Assembly (NCBI GenBank): GCA_005893185.1
Contig: VBOS01000402.1
Coordinates: forward strand, 1-8,366
Reading direction: 5' to 3'
From: Candidatus Eiseniibacteriota bacterium
GTDB lineage: Bacteria; Eisenbacteria; RBG-16-71-46
DNA length: 8,366 bases
Shown here: piece after piece, positions 1 through 6,932 of the stretch
How the letters are laid out: each line of letters begins with the position of its first letter
Numbering within the stretch: position 1 is the stretch's first letter
The notes under the pieces: generated by a model
What the model was told of the DNA's origin: nothing
Database searches by the model: none
What the model saw: only the letters and a program-made list of their open reading frames with translations
Position numbers and translations under genes: made by a program

Positions 1-1068
1 CGCCTCACCCCGCTGGTGGCGCGCGCGCTCGAGCGGTCGGGGCTCGCGCCGCGGAGCCTGCGCTGGGTGGCCGCCGATCTCGGGCCCGGCTCCTTCACCG
101 GCGTGCGCGTGGGCCTCGCGACCGCCGAGGCGCTTGCGCTCGCCTCCGGCGCCATGCTGTGCGGCGCGACCTCGCTGGCTTCCCTCGCCGGCGCGGCACC
201 CGCACGCCGCGCCCTGGTGGTGCCGCTCGTCCCGGCGGGGCGGCGTGAGGTCTACGCGGGCTTCTTCCGTGCCGACCGCAGCGGCCTCGTGAGCCTGCTG
301 GCAGCGCCCCAGGTGGGCCCGGCCGAGCGGGTGCTCGCGCACGTGGAGGAGACGCTTCCGCTCTCGGGAGCCTCCGACGTGCGATTCGTCGGACCCGCTG
401 TTCCGCGCGAGCGCGATGCGCTGGAGCGCGCGCGCCCCGGCAGCACGGCGCTGGCCTTTCGCCACGCGGGCCTCTCGGCGCGCGACCTCGCGCAGGCCGC
501 GCGCTCGGGACGTGGACCCAGGGCGGGGCTGCCCGCCGCCGGCCGCCCGCTCGAGCCCCTTTACGTGCGCTCGGCGCAGGCGGAGGAGCGCGTGCGCCAC
601 AAGGCGAGCGCGGGCGAGCCGCTCGTGCTCCGGCCGTTCCGGGCCGCGGACGTTCCGCAGGTCGCAGCCGTGGAGCGCGAGGTGTTCAGCGACCCGTGGC
701 CCGAGGCCTTCTTCCGCGGAGAGCTTACCCATTCCGGGGTGTATGCCATGATCGCCGAGCGCGGTGGAAGGCTGGCGGGTTACCTGCTCGCGTGGCTCGC
801 GGGCGGATCCGGCCACATCGGCAACCTGGCGACGGTGCCGGGGGAGCGGCGACGCGGCGTGGCCCGGCGCCTGCTCGAGGATCTGGTGGAGAGGGCAAGT
901 GTCATGGGATTGCGTTCCCTCACGCTCGAGGTTCGGGTGTCGAACTTCGCGGCCCAGGCCCTGTATCGGGCCCACGGGTTCCGGCTGGCCGGTCTGCGCC
1001 GCGGGTATTATCGTGACACAGGAGAGGACGCATTGATCATGGAGTGGCGGGCGCAGGTCCGCGGGTAG
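1..1068 (+). CDS. tsaB-rimI: Fused TsaB / RimI protein, 5'-truncated by window edge
   Basis: The TsaB half partners TsaD in making N6-threonylcarbamoyladenosine at tRNA position 37. The RimI half is a GNAT enzyme that acetylates the N-terminal alanine of ribosomal protein S18. The reading frame is open from base 1. The visible RLTPLV aligns with RILPMV near residue 37 of E. coli TsaB, so about 36 residues, including the start, lie outside; the GTG at 16 is not the start. TsaB signs are GPGSFTGVRVGLATAEAL (about 85-138) and PLYVRSAQ near the domain end (about 556-579). The GNAT domain runs from about 625: SDPW, the acetyl-CoA loop RRRGVARRLL (about 847-876), LEVRVSN with Glu at 928-930, and LYRAHGF with Tyr at 964-966. 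These match Salmonella RimI Glu103 and Tyr115 in identity and spacing. The TsaB motif usually written DARxGEVY reads PAGRREVY. Fusions of this type are known. The gene sits 32 bases before accD, probably in the same operon. Confidence 0.93.
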   Translation, partial: RLTPLVARALERSGLAPRSLRWVAADLGPGSFTGVRVGLATAEALALASGAMLCGATSLASLAGAAPARRALVVPLVPAGRREVYAGFFRADRSGLVSLLAAPQVGPAERVLAHVEETLPLSGASDVRFVGPAVPRERDALERARPGSTALAFRHAGLSARDLAQAARSGRGPRAGLPAAGRPLEPLYVRSAQAEERVRHKASAGEPLVLRPFRAADVPQVAAVEREVFSDPWPEAFFRGELTHSGVYAMIAERGGRLAGYLLAWLAGGSGHIGNLATVPGERRRGVARRLLEDLVERASVMGLRSLTLEVRVSNFAAQALYRAHGFRLAGLRRGYYRDTGEDALIMEWRAQVRG

Positions 1069-1085
1069 AGCCGCGAGAAGGCCTC

Positions 1086-1093
1086 GAGGGGAG
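1086..1093 (+). promoter_or_regulatory. Ribosome binding site of accD
   Basis: GAGGGGAG is a purine-rich Shine-Dalgarno match lying 7 bases before the ATG at 1101. It decides the accD start. The longer in-frame reading from 1044 would overlap the end of tsaB-rimI and add 19 residues unlike the family, while the 1101 start gives the usual MSWLKR N-terminus. Confidence 0.8.
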
Positions 1094-1100
1094 AGACCGG

Positions 1101-2051
1101 ATGTCCTGGCTCAAACGAGAACCGAGCGGTATCAAGACCCGGTCGAAGCGGGAACGGCGCAAGGACGTGCCCGAGGGCCTGTGGACCAAGTGCGAGGACT
1201 GCGGCGAGGCGCTGTTCCAGACCGTGCTCGAGGAGAACGCATGGACCTGCCCGCACTGCAACCACCACTTCCGCGTCCCGGCCCGCACCTACCTCCAGTT
1301 CCTGGTGGACCCGGACTCGTTCGACGAGCGCTTCGCCGCGCTCGAATCCGCCGACCCGCTCGAGTTCCGCGACGCCAAGATGCGCTACCCCGAGCGCCTA
1401 CAGCTCGCGCAGAAGGACACGGGCATGAAGGACGCAGCGCTCGCCGGCGTTGCCACGATCGGCGGCAAGCCGGTCGCGCTCGCCGTGATGGACTTCTTCT
1501 TCATGGGCGGCAGCATGGGCTCGGTGGTCGGGGAGAAGGTGGCGCGCTCGATCGAGGGCGCGATCGCGGAGCGCCGCGCGCTGGTGGTGGTGTCCGCGAC
1601 CGGCGGCGCGCGCATGCAGGAGGGCATCCTCTCGCTGATGCAGATGGCGAAGACTTCGGCGCTCCTCCCCGGGCTCGAACGCGAGCGCCTGCCGTTCGTC
1701 TCGATTCTCACCGATCCCTCGACCGCGGGCGTGCTCTCATCGTTCGCCTCGCTCGGTGACGTGATCGTCGCCGAGCCCAAGGCGCTCGTGGGGTTCGCCG
1801 GCGCGCGCGTGATCCGCCAGACCATCGGCGAGGATCTGCCGCCCGGCTTCCAGCGCGCGGAGTTCGTGCTGGAGAAGGGCTTCGTGGACCGCATCGTCCA
1901 TCGCAAGCAGATGCGCGAGGAGGTCTCGCGCCTGCTCGAATTCTTCTGGCGCTCGACGCGCGGCTTCGCTGCCGACGGCAAGCCCAGCCCGCACCCGCAG
2001 TGGAGCGCGCTCCCCGCAGAGGATGGCAAGGCCGGATCCCGGCGAGCGTGA
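1101..2051 (+). CDS. accD: Acetyl-CoA carboxylase carboxyltransferase subunit beta
   Basis: AccD pairs with AccA in the cytoplasm to move the carboxyl group from biotin-BCCP to acetyl-CoA, giving malonyl-CoA for fatty acid synthesis. The 316-residue product has family-typical length. It opens with MSWLKR and a lead-in ending DVPEGLW. A four-cysteine zinc ribbon follows: Cys31, Cys34, Cys50, Cys53 (C-x2-C-x15-C-x2-C). The crotonase-fold carboxyltransferase domain covers about 95-285, with GGARMQEG (168-175), SFASLGDV (214-221), AEPKALVGFAG (224-234) and PPGFQRAEF (247-255). Two usually conserved positions differ: the usual GGV reads AGV (Ala209), and the usual GFAGPR reads GFAGAR (Ala235). The ATG at 1101 is chosen for its RBS and N-terminus. 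The stop overlaps the folC start by GTGA, suggesting translational coupling. accA is not in the window. The call is secure. Confidence 0.97.
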   Translation: MSWLKREPSGIKTRSKRERRKDVPEGLWTKCEDCGEALFQTVLEENAWTCPHCNHHFRVPARTYLQFLVDPDSFDERFAALESADPLEFRDAKMRYPERLQLAQKDTGMKDAALAGVATIGGKPVALAVMDFFFMGGSMGSVVGEKVARSIEGAIAERRALVVVSATGGARMQEGILSLMQMAKTSALLPGLERERLPFVSILTDPSTAGVLSSFASLGDVIVAEPKALVGFAGARVIRQTIGEDLPPGFQRAEFVLEKGFVDRIVHRKQMREEVSRLLEFFWRSTRGFAADGKPSPHPQWSALPAEDGKAGSRRA

Positions 2052-3340
2052 AGCTCCAGAACGCACTCGAAGGGCTTTACGGTCTCGAGCGCCGGAAGGA
2101 CAAGCTCGGGCTCGAGGGCACGCGCGCCCTGCTCTTGGCACTCGGCAACCCCGAGCGCCGCTTCCGCGTCGTGCACGTAGCTGGCACCAACGGCAAGGGC
2201 ACGGTGAGCGCCGTGATCGAGCGCGTGCTGCGCGCCGCCGGCCTCGAAACCGGCCTCTTCACATCGCCTCACCTCGTGGATTTCTGCGAGCGCATCCGGG
2301 TGCGCGGACACTGGGCCGACGAGTCGCTCCTCGAAGCGCGGCTCGAGCGCATCCAGGGCCTGCCCGAGGGGAAGGATCGCACCTTCTTCGAGGTGTGCAC
2401 AGCCCTGGCGTTCGAGACGTTCGCAGCTTGCGGCGTGGAATGGGCGGTGGTCGAGGTGGGTCTGGGCGGCCGCCTCGACTGCACCAACGTCGTCTCCCCC
2501 GCCGTGTGCGCCATCACAAGCGTCGGGCTCGACCACACCGAGATCCTGGGACCCACCATCGAAGAGATTGCAGCCGAGAAGGCCGGGATCCTGAAGCCCG
2601 GCGTGCCGGTGGTGACGGGCTCGGGGCTCGACCCGCGCGCCTCCCATGTGATCGGTCGGATCGCATGCGAGCGCGGCTGCCGGAGGCTGGAAGCGGCACG
2701 GGTGGAAGCCGGCTTTGATCGCGCGGGCTCGCTCGCGGCGCGTTTCGCGGACACGCCGTGGGGGCCGCTCGCGCTCGAGGCGCCGCACCTGCGCGGGAGC
2801 TTCCAGGCCGGCAACCTCGCGCTGGCGCTCGGAGTGCTGGCCGCGCTCCGCGAGCAGGGTCTGGCGATCCCGGCGAATGCTGTGGTGAGCGGAGTCCGCG
2901 AGGTCCGCTGGCCGGGACGCTTCGAGCCGTGTCCCTTGGAGCCGCGCCTGTGGTGGGATGGGGCGCACAACGCGGAGGGCGTCAGGGCCCTGGCGGAGGC
3001 GTGGCGCGAAGCTGCGCTTCCCGCACCGCGCGCGATCGTGCTGGCGGTCTCGGGCGACAAGGACGTGGCGCGCATGGTCGCTGCGCTCGCAGGCCTCGCG
3101 CCCGGCGCAGATGTGTTCGCGACGCGCTCGCGCAGCGGACGCGCCCTCGAGCCCGCCCTCGTGGCGGAGGCGGTCGTGGCCGAGGGCCTCAGAAGCCGCG
3201 TCGCGCCGGGCGTCGAGAGCGCATGTCGCGAGGCGCTCGCGCACGCGGGCCAGGAGGGGCTCGTGCTCCTGACCGGGTCGCTGTTCGCGGTGGGCGAGGC
3301 GATGGAAGCCTTCGGCGGCGCGCCGGGCGAGTGGCTGTGA
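2048..3340 (+). CDS. folC: Folylpolyglutamate synthase / dihydrofolate synthase
   Basis: FolC is a cytoplasmic Mur-ligase-family enzyme that uses ATP to add glutamate to dihydropteroate and/or to folates. The 430-residue product from GTG 2048 has normal length. Visible motifs in order are the P-loop AGTNGKGT (45-52), TSPHL (72-76), ERIRVRG (81-87), VEVGLGGRLDCTNV (135-148), GLDHTEILG (160-168), EKAGILKPG (177-185, with the lysine that is carbamylated in known structures), WPGRFE (288-293), DGAHN (304-308) and LLTGSLFAVGE (407-417). The sequence does not tell whether it is bifunctional or only a polyglutamate synthase. The GTG start overlaps the accD stop in GTGA; GGCGAG lies just upstream but very close (about 1 base), so initiation may depend on ribosomes finishing accD. 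An in-frame GTG at 2000 would add 16 residues unlike the family. accD-folC adjacency also occurs in E. coli. Confidence 0.96.
   Translation: MKLQNALEGLYGLERRKDKLGLEGTRALLLALGNPERRFRVVHVAGTNGKGTVSAVIERVLRAAGLETGLFTSPHLVDFCERIRVRGHWADESLLEARLERIQGLPEGKDRTFFEVCTALAFETFAACGVEWAVVEVGLGGRLDCTNVVSPAVCAITSVGLDHTEILGPTIEEIAAEKAGILKPGVPVVTGSGLDPRASHVIGRIACERGCRRLEAARVEAGFDRAGSLAARFADTPWGPLALEAPHLRGSFQAGNLALALGVLAALREQGLAIPANAVVSGVREVRWPGRFEPCPLEPRLWWDGAHNAEGVRALAEAWREAALPAPRAIVLAVSGDKDVARMVAALAGLAPGADVFATRSRSGRALEPALVAEAVVAEGLRSRVAPGVESACREALAHAGQEGLVLLTGSLFAVGEAMEAFGGAPGEWL
3325..3331 (+). promoter_or_regulatory. Probable ribosome binding site of lptD
   Basis: GGGCGAG lies 5 bases before the GTG at 3337, inside the end of folC. 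It supports the start at 3337 over the in-frame GTG at 3331, which it would touch. The match to a consensus Shine-Dalgarno is moderate. Confidence 0.45.
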
Positions 3341-3450
3341 GCGGGCTCCGCCCTTCGCACATCCGCCGCGCTCCGGCCGTCGCGAATGCTTGGGTCCGAC
3401 TCGTCGCGCTGGCTGCGACGCTCGGGCTCGTCCCGGTCTCCGCGCCTGCC
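3337..3450 (+). other. Predicted Sec signal peptide of LptD
   Basis: The first 38 codons encode an N-region with Arg10-Arg11 and Arg21, a hydrophobic core VRLVALAATLGLVPVS, and an A-P-A motif with cleavage most likely before Ala39 or Gln40. No cysteine follows the cleavage site, so it is not a lipoprotein signal. This fits export to the periplasm and outer membrane. Confidence 0.75.
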
Positions 3451-6400
3451 GCGCAGGAGCCGCGGGCCGAGCCGCCGCTCGACATCTCGGCGGACAACGT
3501 CACCGGGAGCCACGGGCCCGACGGCGACGTCGTGCTGCTCAAGGGCAATCTGCGGGTCACGCGCGGCCGCAGCGTGCTGACCGCCGCCGACGGCCGTTAC
3601 CTGCGCGCCCAGGGGATGCTCTACCTCGACGGCGACGTGAAGATGGTGGACAGCACGCTCACGCTCACTTGCGACCACGCCTCCTACTCGGAGAACGACG
3701 ACGTGCTCCAGGTCGGAGGGCACGTCGTGGTCGTGGATCGTGACGCCATGCTGCGCGCGCCGGCCGGCACCTACCAGCGCAAGAACGGGATGGCCGAGCT
3801 CTACGGCGGGGTCGAAGGCAAGGATGGCCACCAGCGCCTCCTATGCGAGCGCGCGACCTACGTCCGGGATTCGCTGCTGGTGCGGGCGCGCGGGCCCGAC
3901 GTGCGGGGGTACGACGACGAGCACCATCTGGAGCTGGCGGCGCGCGCGATCGACTACGACCGGAGCAGCCACGAGATGGTGGCGACCGGGGAGCCGGTGC
4001 TGACCGCCCGCGACGAGCGCGGCAAGCCGACCCTGCTCAAGGCGGTGACGCTGCGACTCAACACCGAGAGCCGCGTGGCCCAGGCCCTCGATTCGGTCCG
4101 CGTGGTGCGCGATTCGCTGCGCGCCAGCGCCGATTCGGCACTGTTCGACGACAAGGCCGAGCGGGGCTGGCTGCTGGGGTCGCCACGCGCCTACGACGAT
4201 CACACCGCCGTGTCCGGCGACACGCTCGAGCTGTGGACGCCCGGCCGCCGGCTCCGACGCGTGACGGTGCGCGGAAACGCGCAGATGAACTACTACGGGG
4301 CGCCACCGCCCGCCACGGGGGAATCGAGCCGGCTGACCGGCAAATCCATCGAAGCCTGGTTCACCGACGACGAGCTCGACAGCCTGCTCGCGGTGGGGGA
4401 GGCGCGCAACGAATACGCAGCTGTGCAGAAGTCCGGACAGACCGCCGAGCGCAACTTCGCGGACGGCGACAGCATCACGGTGTTCTTCAAGCAGCGGAAG
4501 ATCGACCGCGCGCGCGTCGAAGGCCGGGCGGCCGGCGAGTACCACCTGGCGGTGGCCGTCGGCGACACCACCGCCGCCAAGAAGGAGATCGTGAGCTACG
4601 ACGCCACCCGCATCTACTTCGTGGTTCCCAAGAGCCAGATCGTGCTCGACCACAACGCTCATCTGATCTATCGCGACCTCGAGCTGCGGTCGCGGCGCGT
4701 CGAATTCGACGTGGAGCGCCAATCGCTGGTGGCGAGCGGCGAGCCCGACCTCACGGATCGCGGCGAGCGGGTGACGGGCCATCTCATGACCTACGACATG
4801 AGCACGCGCGTCGGAACGATCTACCAGGCGGAGACCGCATACGAGCGCGGGCTCTACCACGGCCAGCGCATCCGCAAGGCGAGCGACAAGGAGCTCGACG
4901 TGATGGGGGGCAACTACAGCACATGCGACCTCGAGGAGCCGCACTACCACTTCGCTTCCCACTGGATGAAGATCTATCTCAAGGACAAGCTGGTGGCGAA
5001 GCCCGTGGTCTTCTACGTGAAAAACGTGCCGCTGCTGGCGCTGCCGTTCTGGATCTTCCCCATCAAGCCGGGCCGCCACTCGGGTTTCATGTTTCCGCAG
5101 GTCGAGTTCGGCTTCAACGAGCAGGCTGGCCAGTTCATCCGCAACGCCGGCTACTACTGGGCGCCCAACGACTACATGGACCTCACGCTGTCGGGCGACT
5201 ATTACCAGGCCCAGCCCTCGTGGAAGCTGCACACCGAGGGCTACTACAAGCTGCTGTACGTGCTGGGGGGCAACGTCATCGCCAACTTCGCGCACGACGA
5301 CCGCACCCAGAGCGACGACTGGGACCTGACCGGCAACCACTCGCAGGAGATCACGCCGCGCACTCAGCTGTCCGCGCGCGCATCTTTCGTGTCGAGCAAG
5401 GCCTACAGCACCAGCAATCTCTACGGGCGCACGCTCTACGAGCGTCTCAACCGCTTCCTGAACTCGAGCCTGTCGCTGACCCACAACGCGGACTGGGTGA
5501 GCATCACCGCCGCGCTCGATCGCCGCCAGGACCTCGACGCGGACGACGACATCTCCACGCCCTACGCGGGCGGCCCGGTCACCGTGCCGCGCGTCTCATC
5601 GCTGCCCAACCTGACCGAGACCCTCCCGAACATCGCCGTGTCCTTCCCGACCCGCACGCTCGGGAGCATGGGTCCGCTGCGCGGCACATGGCTCGAGAAG
5701 CCCCTCAGCACCGTGTACATGTCCCTCACCAGCCACTTCGGCTCGATCCACGAGCAGCGCGGGGTGCTGCTCGGCTATGCGCCCGACAACAGCGCGATCG
5801 TCAAGCAGGTCGACCTCACGCGACGCGCGCTCCAGAACAGCTTCGGGCTCTCCGATTCGGAGCAGGTCACGTTCGACTTCGACGAGCAGGGCCATCACAT
5901 CGGCATCGGGACCGGCCAGACCCTGACCGGGACCTCCGCCGCCGTGTGGCGTACCGGCGTGAGCTCGAACGCCACGTTCTACGGTACGTTCCGCCCGCGC
6001 CTGGGCTCCCTGGTCGGGCTGCGCCACATCATCACGCCATCTGCGTCATTCGCCTTCAGCCCGGCGACCACTGCCGGCGACCGCTTCCACGACTTCGGCG
6101 GGTTCGGCGTGTCGGGGGGCAAGCAGGCGTTCATGAGCTTCGGCCTCGACCAGCGCCTGCAGGCCAAGGTGCGGCACGGCGACCGGTTCAGTGTTCTCGA
6201 CAACCTGCTGCTGCTCGTGGTGCGCGGCTCCTACAATTTCCTGTGGAAGGAGCAGCGCCAGCCCCATCCGCTCTCGAGCCTCGGCTGGTCGCTCCAGCTC
6301 CAGCCACCCGGGGTCCTCAACGGGAGCGCCGGGTGGACGATGGACGTCTACAAGTCGCGTCCGATCCGGAACTTCAACTACAACCTGGGCCTCAACCTGA

Positions 6401-6810
6401 CGAGCGCGCGCCTGCGCGGCGTGCCCCCGCCGCTCCCGGTGGATCAGGGCACCCCCGCGGCGCCCGGCTTCCGCGACAACTGGACCGCGGGCCTGGCATT
6501 TTCCTATTCGGGCGGGCTGGTGTCGGAAACCAAGTGGTCGAGCAGCCAGACCGGGAATGCCGTGCTCACTTATCAGCTGAGTCCGGCCTGGGGGCTCGAC
6601 TATTCGACGTCCGTCGATTTCTCCCACCGCCAGGTGCTCACCCAGCGCTTCGGCATCTCGCGTGACCTGCACTGCTGGATGGCGACCTTCTCGCGCATCT
6701 TCACGGTCGGCGGCGAGGCCGAGTACTACTTCCGAATCGGGGTCAAGGAGCAGCGCGAGCTCTACGCCGAGCGCGGCACGCGCGCCGGAAGCTTCGGAGG
6801 GATTCAGTAG
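3337..6810 (+). CDS. lptD: LPS-assembly outer-membrane protein LptD, large form
   Basis: LptD is the outer-membrane barrel that, with lipoprotein LptE, inserts LPS into the outer leaflet. The product is about 1157 aa, against 784 in E. coli. Residues 1-38 look like a Sec signal peptide: RR near the N-terminus, hydrophobic 20-34, likely cleavage after APA. Residues about 42-505 form an OstA/LptA-like beta-jellyroll region, recognisable from LDISADNV and LKGNLRVTRG followed by similar beta-strand units. The LptD core follows: YSTC (Cys530), then PLLALPFWIFPIKPGRHSGF (566-585), NAGYYWAPNDYMDLTL, then a long stretch of alternating, aromatic-rich strands. It ends with SRDLHCW (Cys1113) and YYFRIGVKE. 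Cys530 matches the position of E. coli Cys173, and Cys1113 the site of the Cys724/725 pair. The only other cysteines are 112 and 170. GTG 3337 overlaps the folC stop by GTGA. The ending resembles the Bacteroidota-type LptD. Confidence 0.93.
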   Translation: MSGLRPSHIRRAPAVANAWVRLVALAATLGLVPVSAPAAQEPRAEPPLDISADNVTGSHGPDGDVVLLKGNLRVTRGRSVLTAADGRYLRAQGMLYLDGDVKMVDSTLTLTCDHASYSENDDVLQVGGHVVVVDRDAMLRAPAGTYQRKNGMAELYGGVEGKDGHQRLLCERATYVRDSLLVRARGPDVRGYDDEHHLELAARAIDYDRSSHEMVATGEPVLTARDERGKPTLLKAVTLRLNTESRVAQALDSVRVVRDSLRASADSALFDDKAERGWLLGSPRAYDDHTAVSGDTLELWTPGRRLRRVTVRGNAQMNYYGAPPPATGESSRLTGKSIEAWFTDDELDSLLAVGEARNEYAAVQKSGQTAERNFADGDSITVFFKQRKIDRARVEGRAAGEYHLAVAVGDTTAAKKEIVSYDATRIYFVVPKSQIVLDHNAHLIYRDLELRSRRVEFDVERQSLVASGEPDLTDRGERVTGHLMTYDMSTRVGTIYQAETAYERGLYHGQRIRKASDKELDVMGGNYSTCDLEEPHYHFASHWMKIYLKDKLVAKPVVFYVKNVPLLALPFWIFPIKPGRHSGFMFPQVEFGFNEQAGQFIRNAGYYWAPNDYMDLTLSGDYYQAQPSWKLHTEGYYKLLYVLGGNVIANFAHDDRTQSDDWDLTGNHSQEITPRTQLSARASFVSSKAYSTSNLYGRTLYERLNRFLNSSLSLTHNADWVSITAALDRRQDLDADDDISTPYAGGPVTVPRVSSLPNLTETLPNIAVSFPTRTLGSMGPLRGTWLEKPLSTVYMSLTSHFGSIHEQRGVLLGYAPDNSAIVKQVDLTRRALQNSFGLSDSEQVTFDFDEQGHHIGIGTGQTLTGTSAAVWRTGVSSNATFYGTFRPRLGSLVGLRHIITPSASFAFSPATTAGDRFHDFGGFGVSGGKQAFMSFGLDQRLQAKVRHGDRFSVLDNLLLLVVRGSYNFLWKEQRQPHPLSSLGWSLQLQPPGVLNGSAGWTMDVYKSRPIRNFNYNLGLNLTSARLRGVPPPLPVDQGTPAAPGFRDNWTAGLAFSYSGGLVSETKWSSSQTGNAVLTYQLSPAWGLDYSTSVDFSHRQVLTQRFGISRDLHCWMATFSRIFTVGGEAEYYFRIGVKEQRELYAERGTRAGSFGGIQ

Positions 6811-6824
6811 CGCCCTCACGGAAT

Positions 6825-6855
6825 CCGCGCTCGGCCCTACCCCTTGTGGGCGCGG
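6825..6855. terminator. GC-rich dyad after lptD, possible weak terminator
   Basis: CCGCGC (6825-6830) is an exact inverted match of GCGCGG (6850-6855). Inside it, GCCC (6834-6837) can alternatively pair with GGGC (6848-6851). It begins 15 bases after the lptD stop. No T-run follows, so it is not a standard intrinsic terminator. At this GC content a 6-base dyad can arise by chance. Confidence 0.25.
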
Positions 6856-6886
6856 CAGCGGAGGCGAATTCAGCGTGCGCAGGCTG

Positions 6887-6903
6887 GCGCCTCTAGCCGG
6901 CGC
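6887..6903. other. GC-rich inverted repeat upstream of the copper ATPase gene
   Basis: GCGCC (6887-6891) and GGCGC (6899-6903) form a 5-base dyad with a 7-base loop, ending 29 bases before the ATG at 6933. It could be an operator or a transcript hairpin. It does not match a CueR or CsoR operator that I can recognise, and chance is a real alternative. Confidence 0.2.
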
Positions 6904-6932
6904 GGGCATAGGATTCAAGGTGCAGGCTTATC

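Noticed and set aside
1385..3244. 619-codon open frame on the minus strand across accD and folC
   Set aside because: It lies opposite two clear conserved genes. Its translation is rich in Arg, Ala and His with no recognisable domain, as expected from antisense frames at high GC.
2758..3336. 5' extension of the lptD frame into folC
   Set aside because: The extra residues are Arg/Gly/Ala-rich and lie out of frame over folC. A signal peptide begins right after GTG 3337, so the gene starts there.
2269..3831. 520-codon open frame on the minus strand across folC and lptD
   Set aside because: Low-complexity Ser/Arg/Ala/Pro composition opposite folC and lptD motifs; a GC-rich antisense shadow.
3841..5484. 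547-codon open frame on the minus strand inside lptD
   Set aside because: Opposite the conserved LptD core; Val/Ala/Arg/His-rich with no motif.
3843..6665. 940-codon open frame on the plus strand in a different frame from lptD
   Set aside because: Arg/Ala/Pro/Gly-rich translation with no domain, while the overlapping frame carries clear LptD motifs. Its length reflects stop scarcity at high GC.
6046..6918. 290-codon open frame on the minus strand over the lptD end and the gap
   Set aside because: Mostly opposite the LptD barrel and DLHCW ending; no motif or convincing start.
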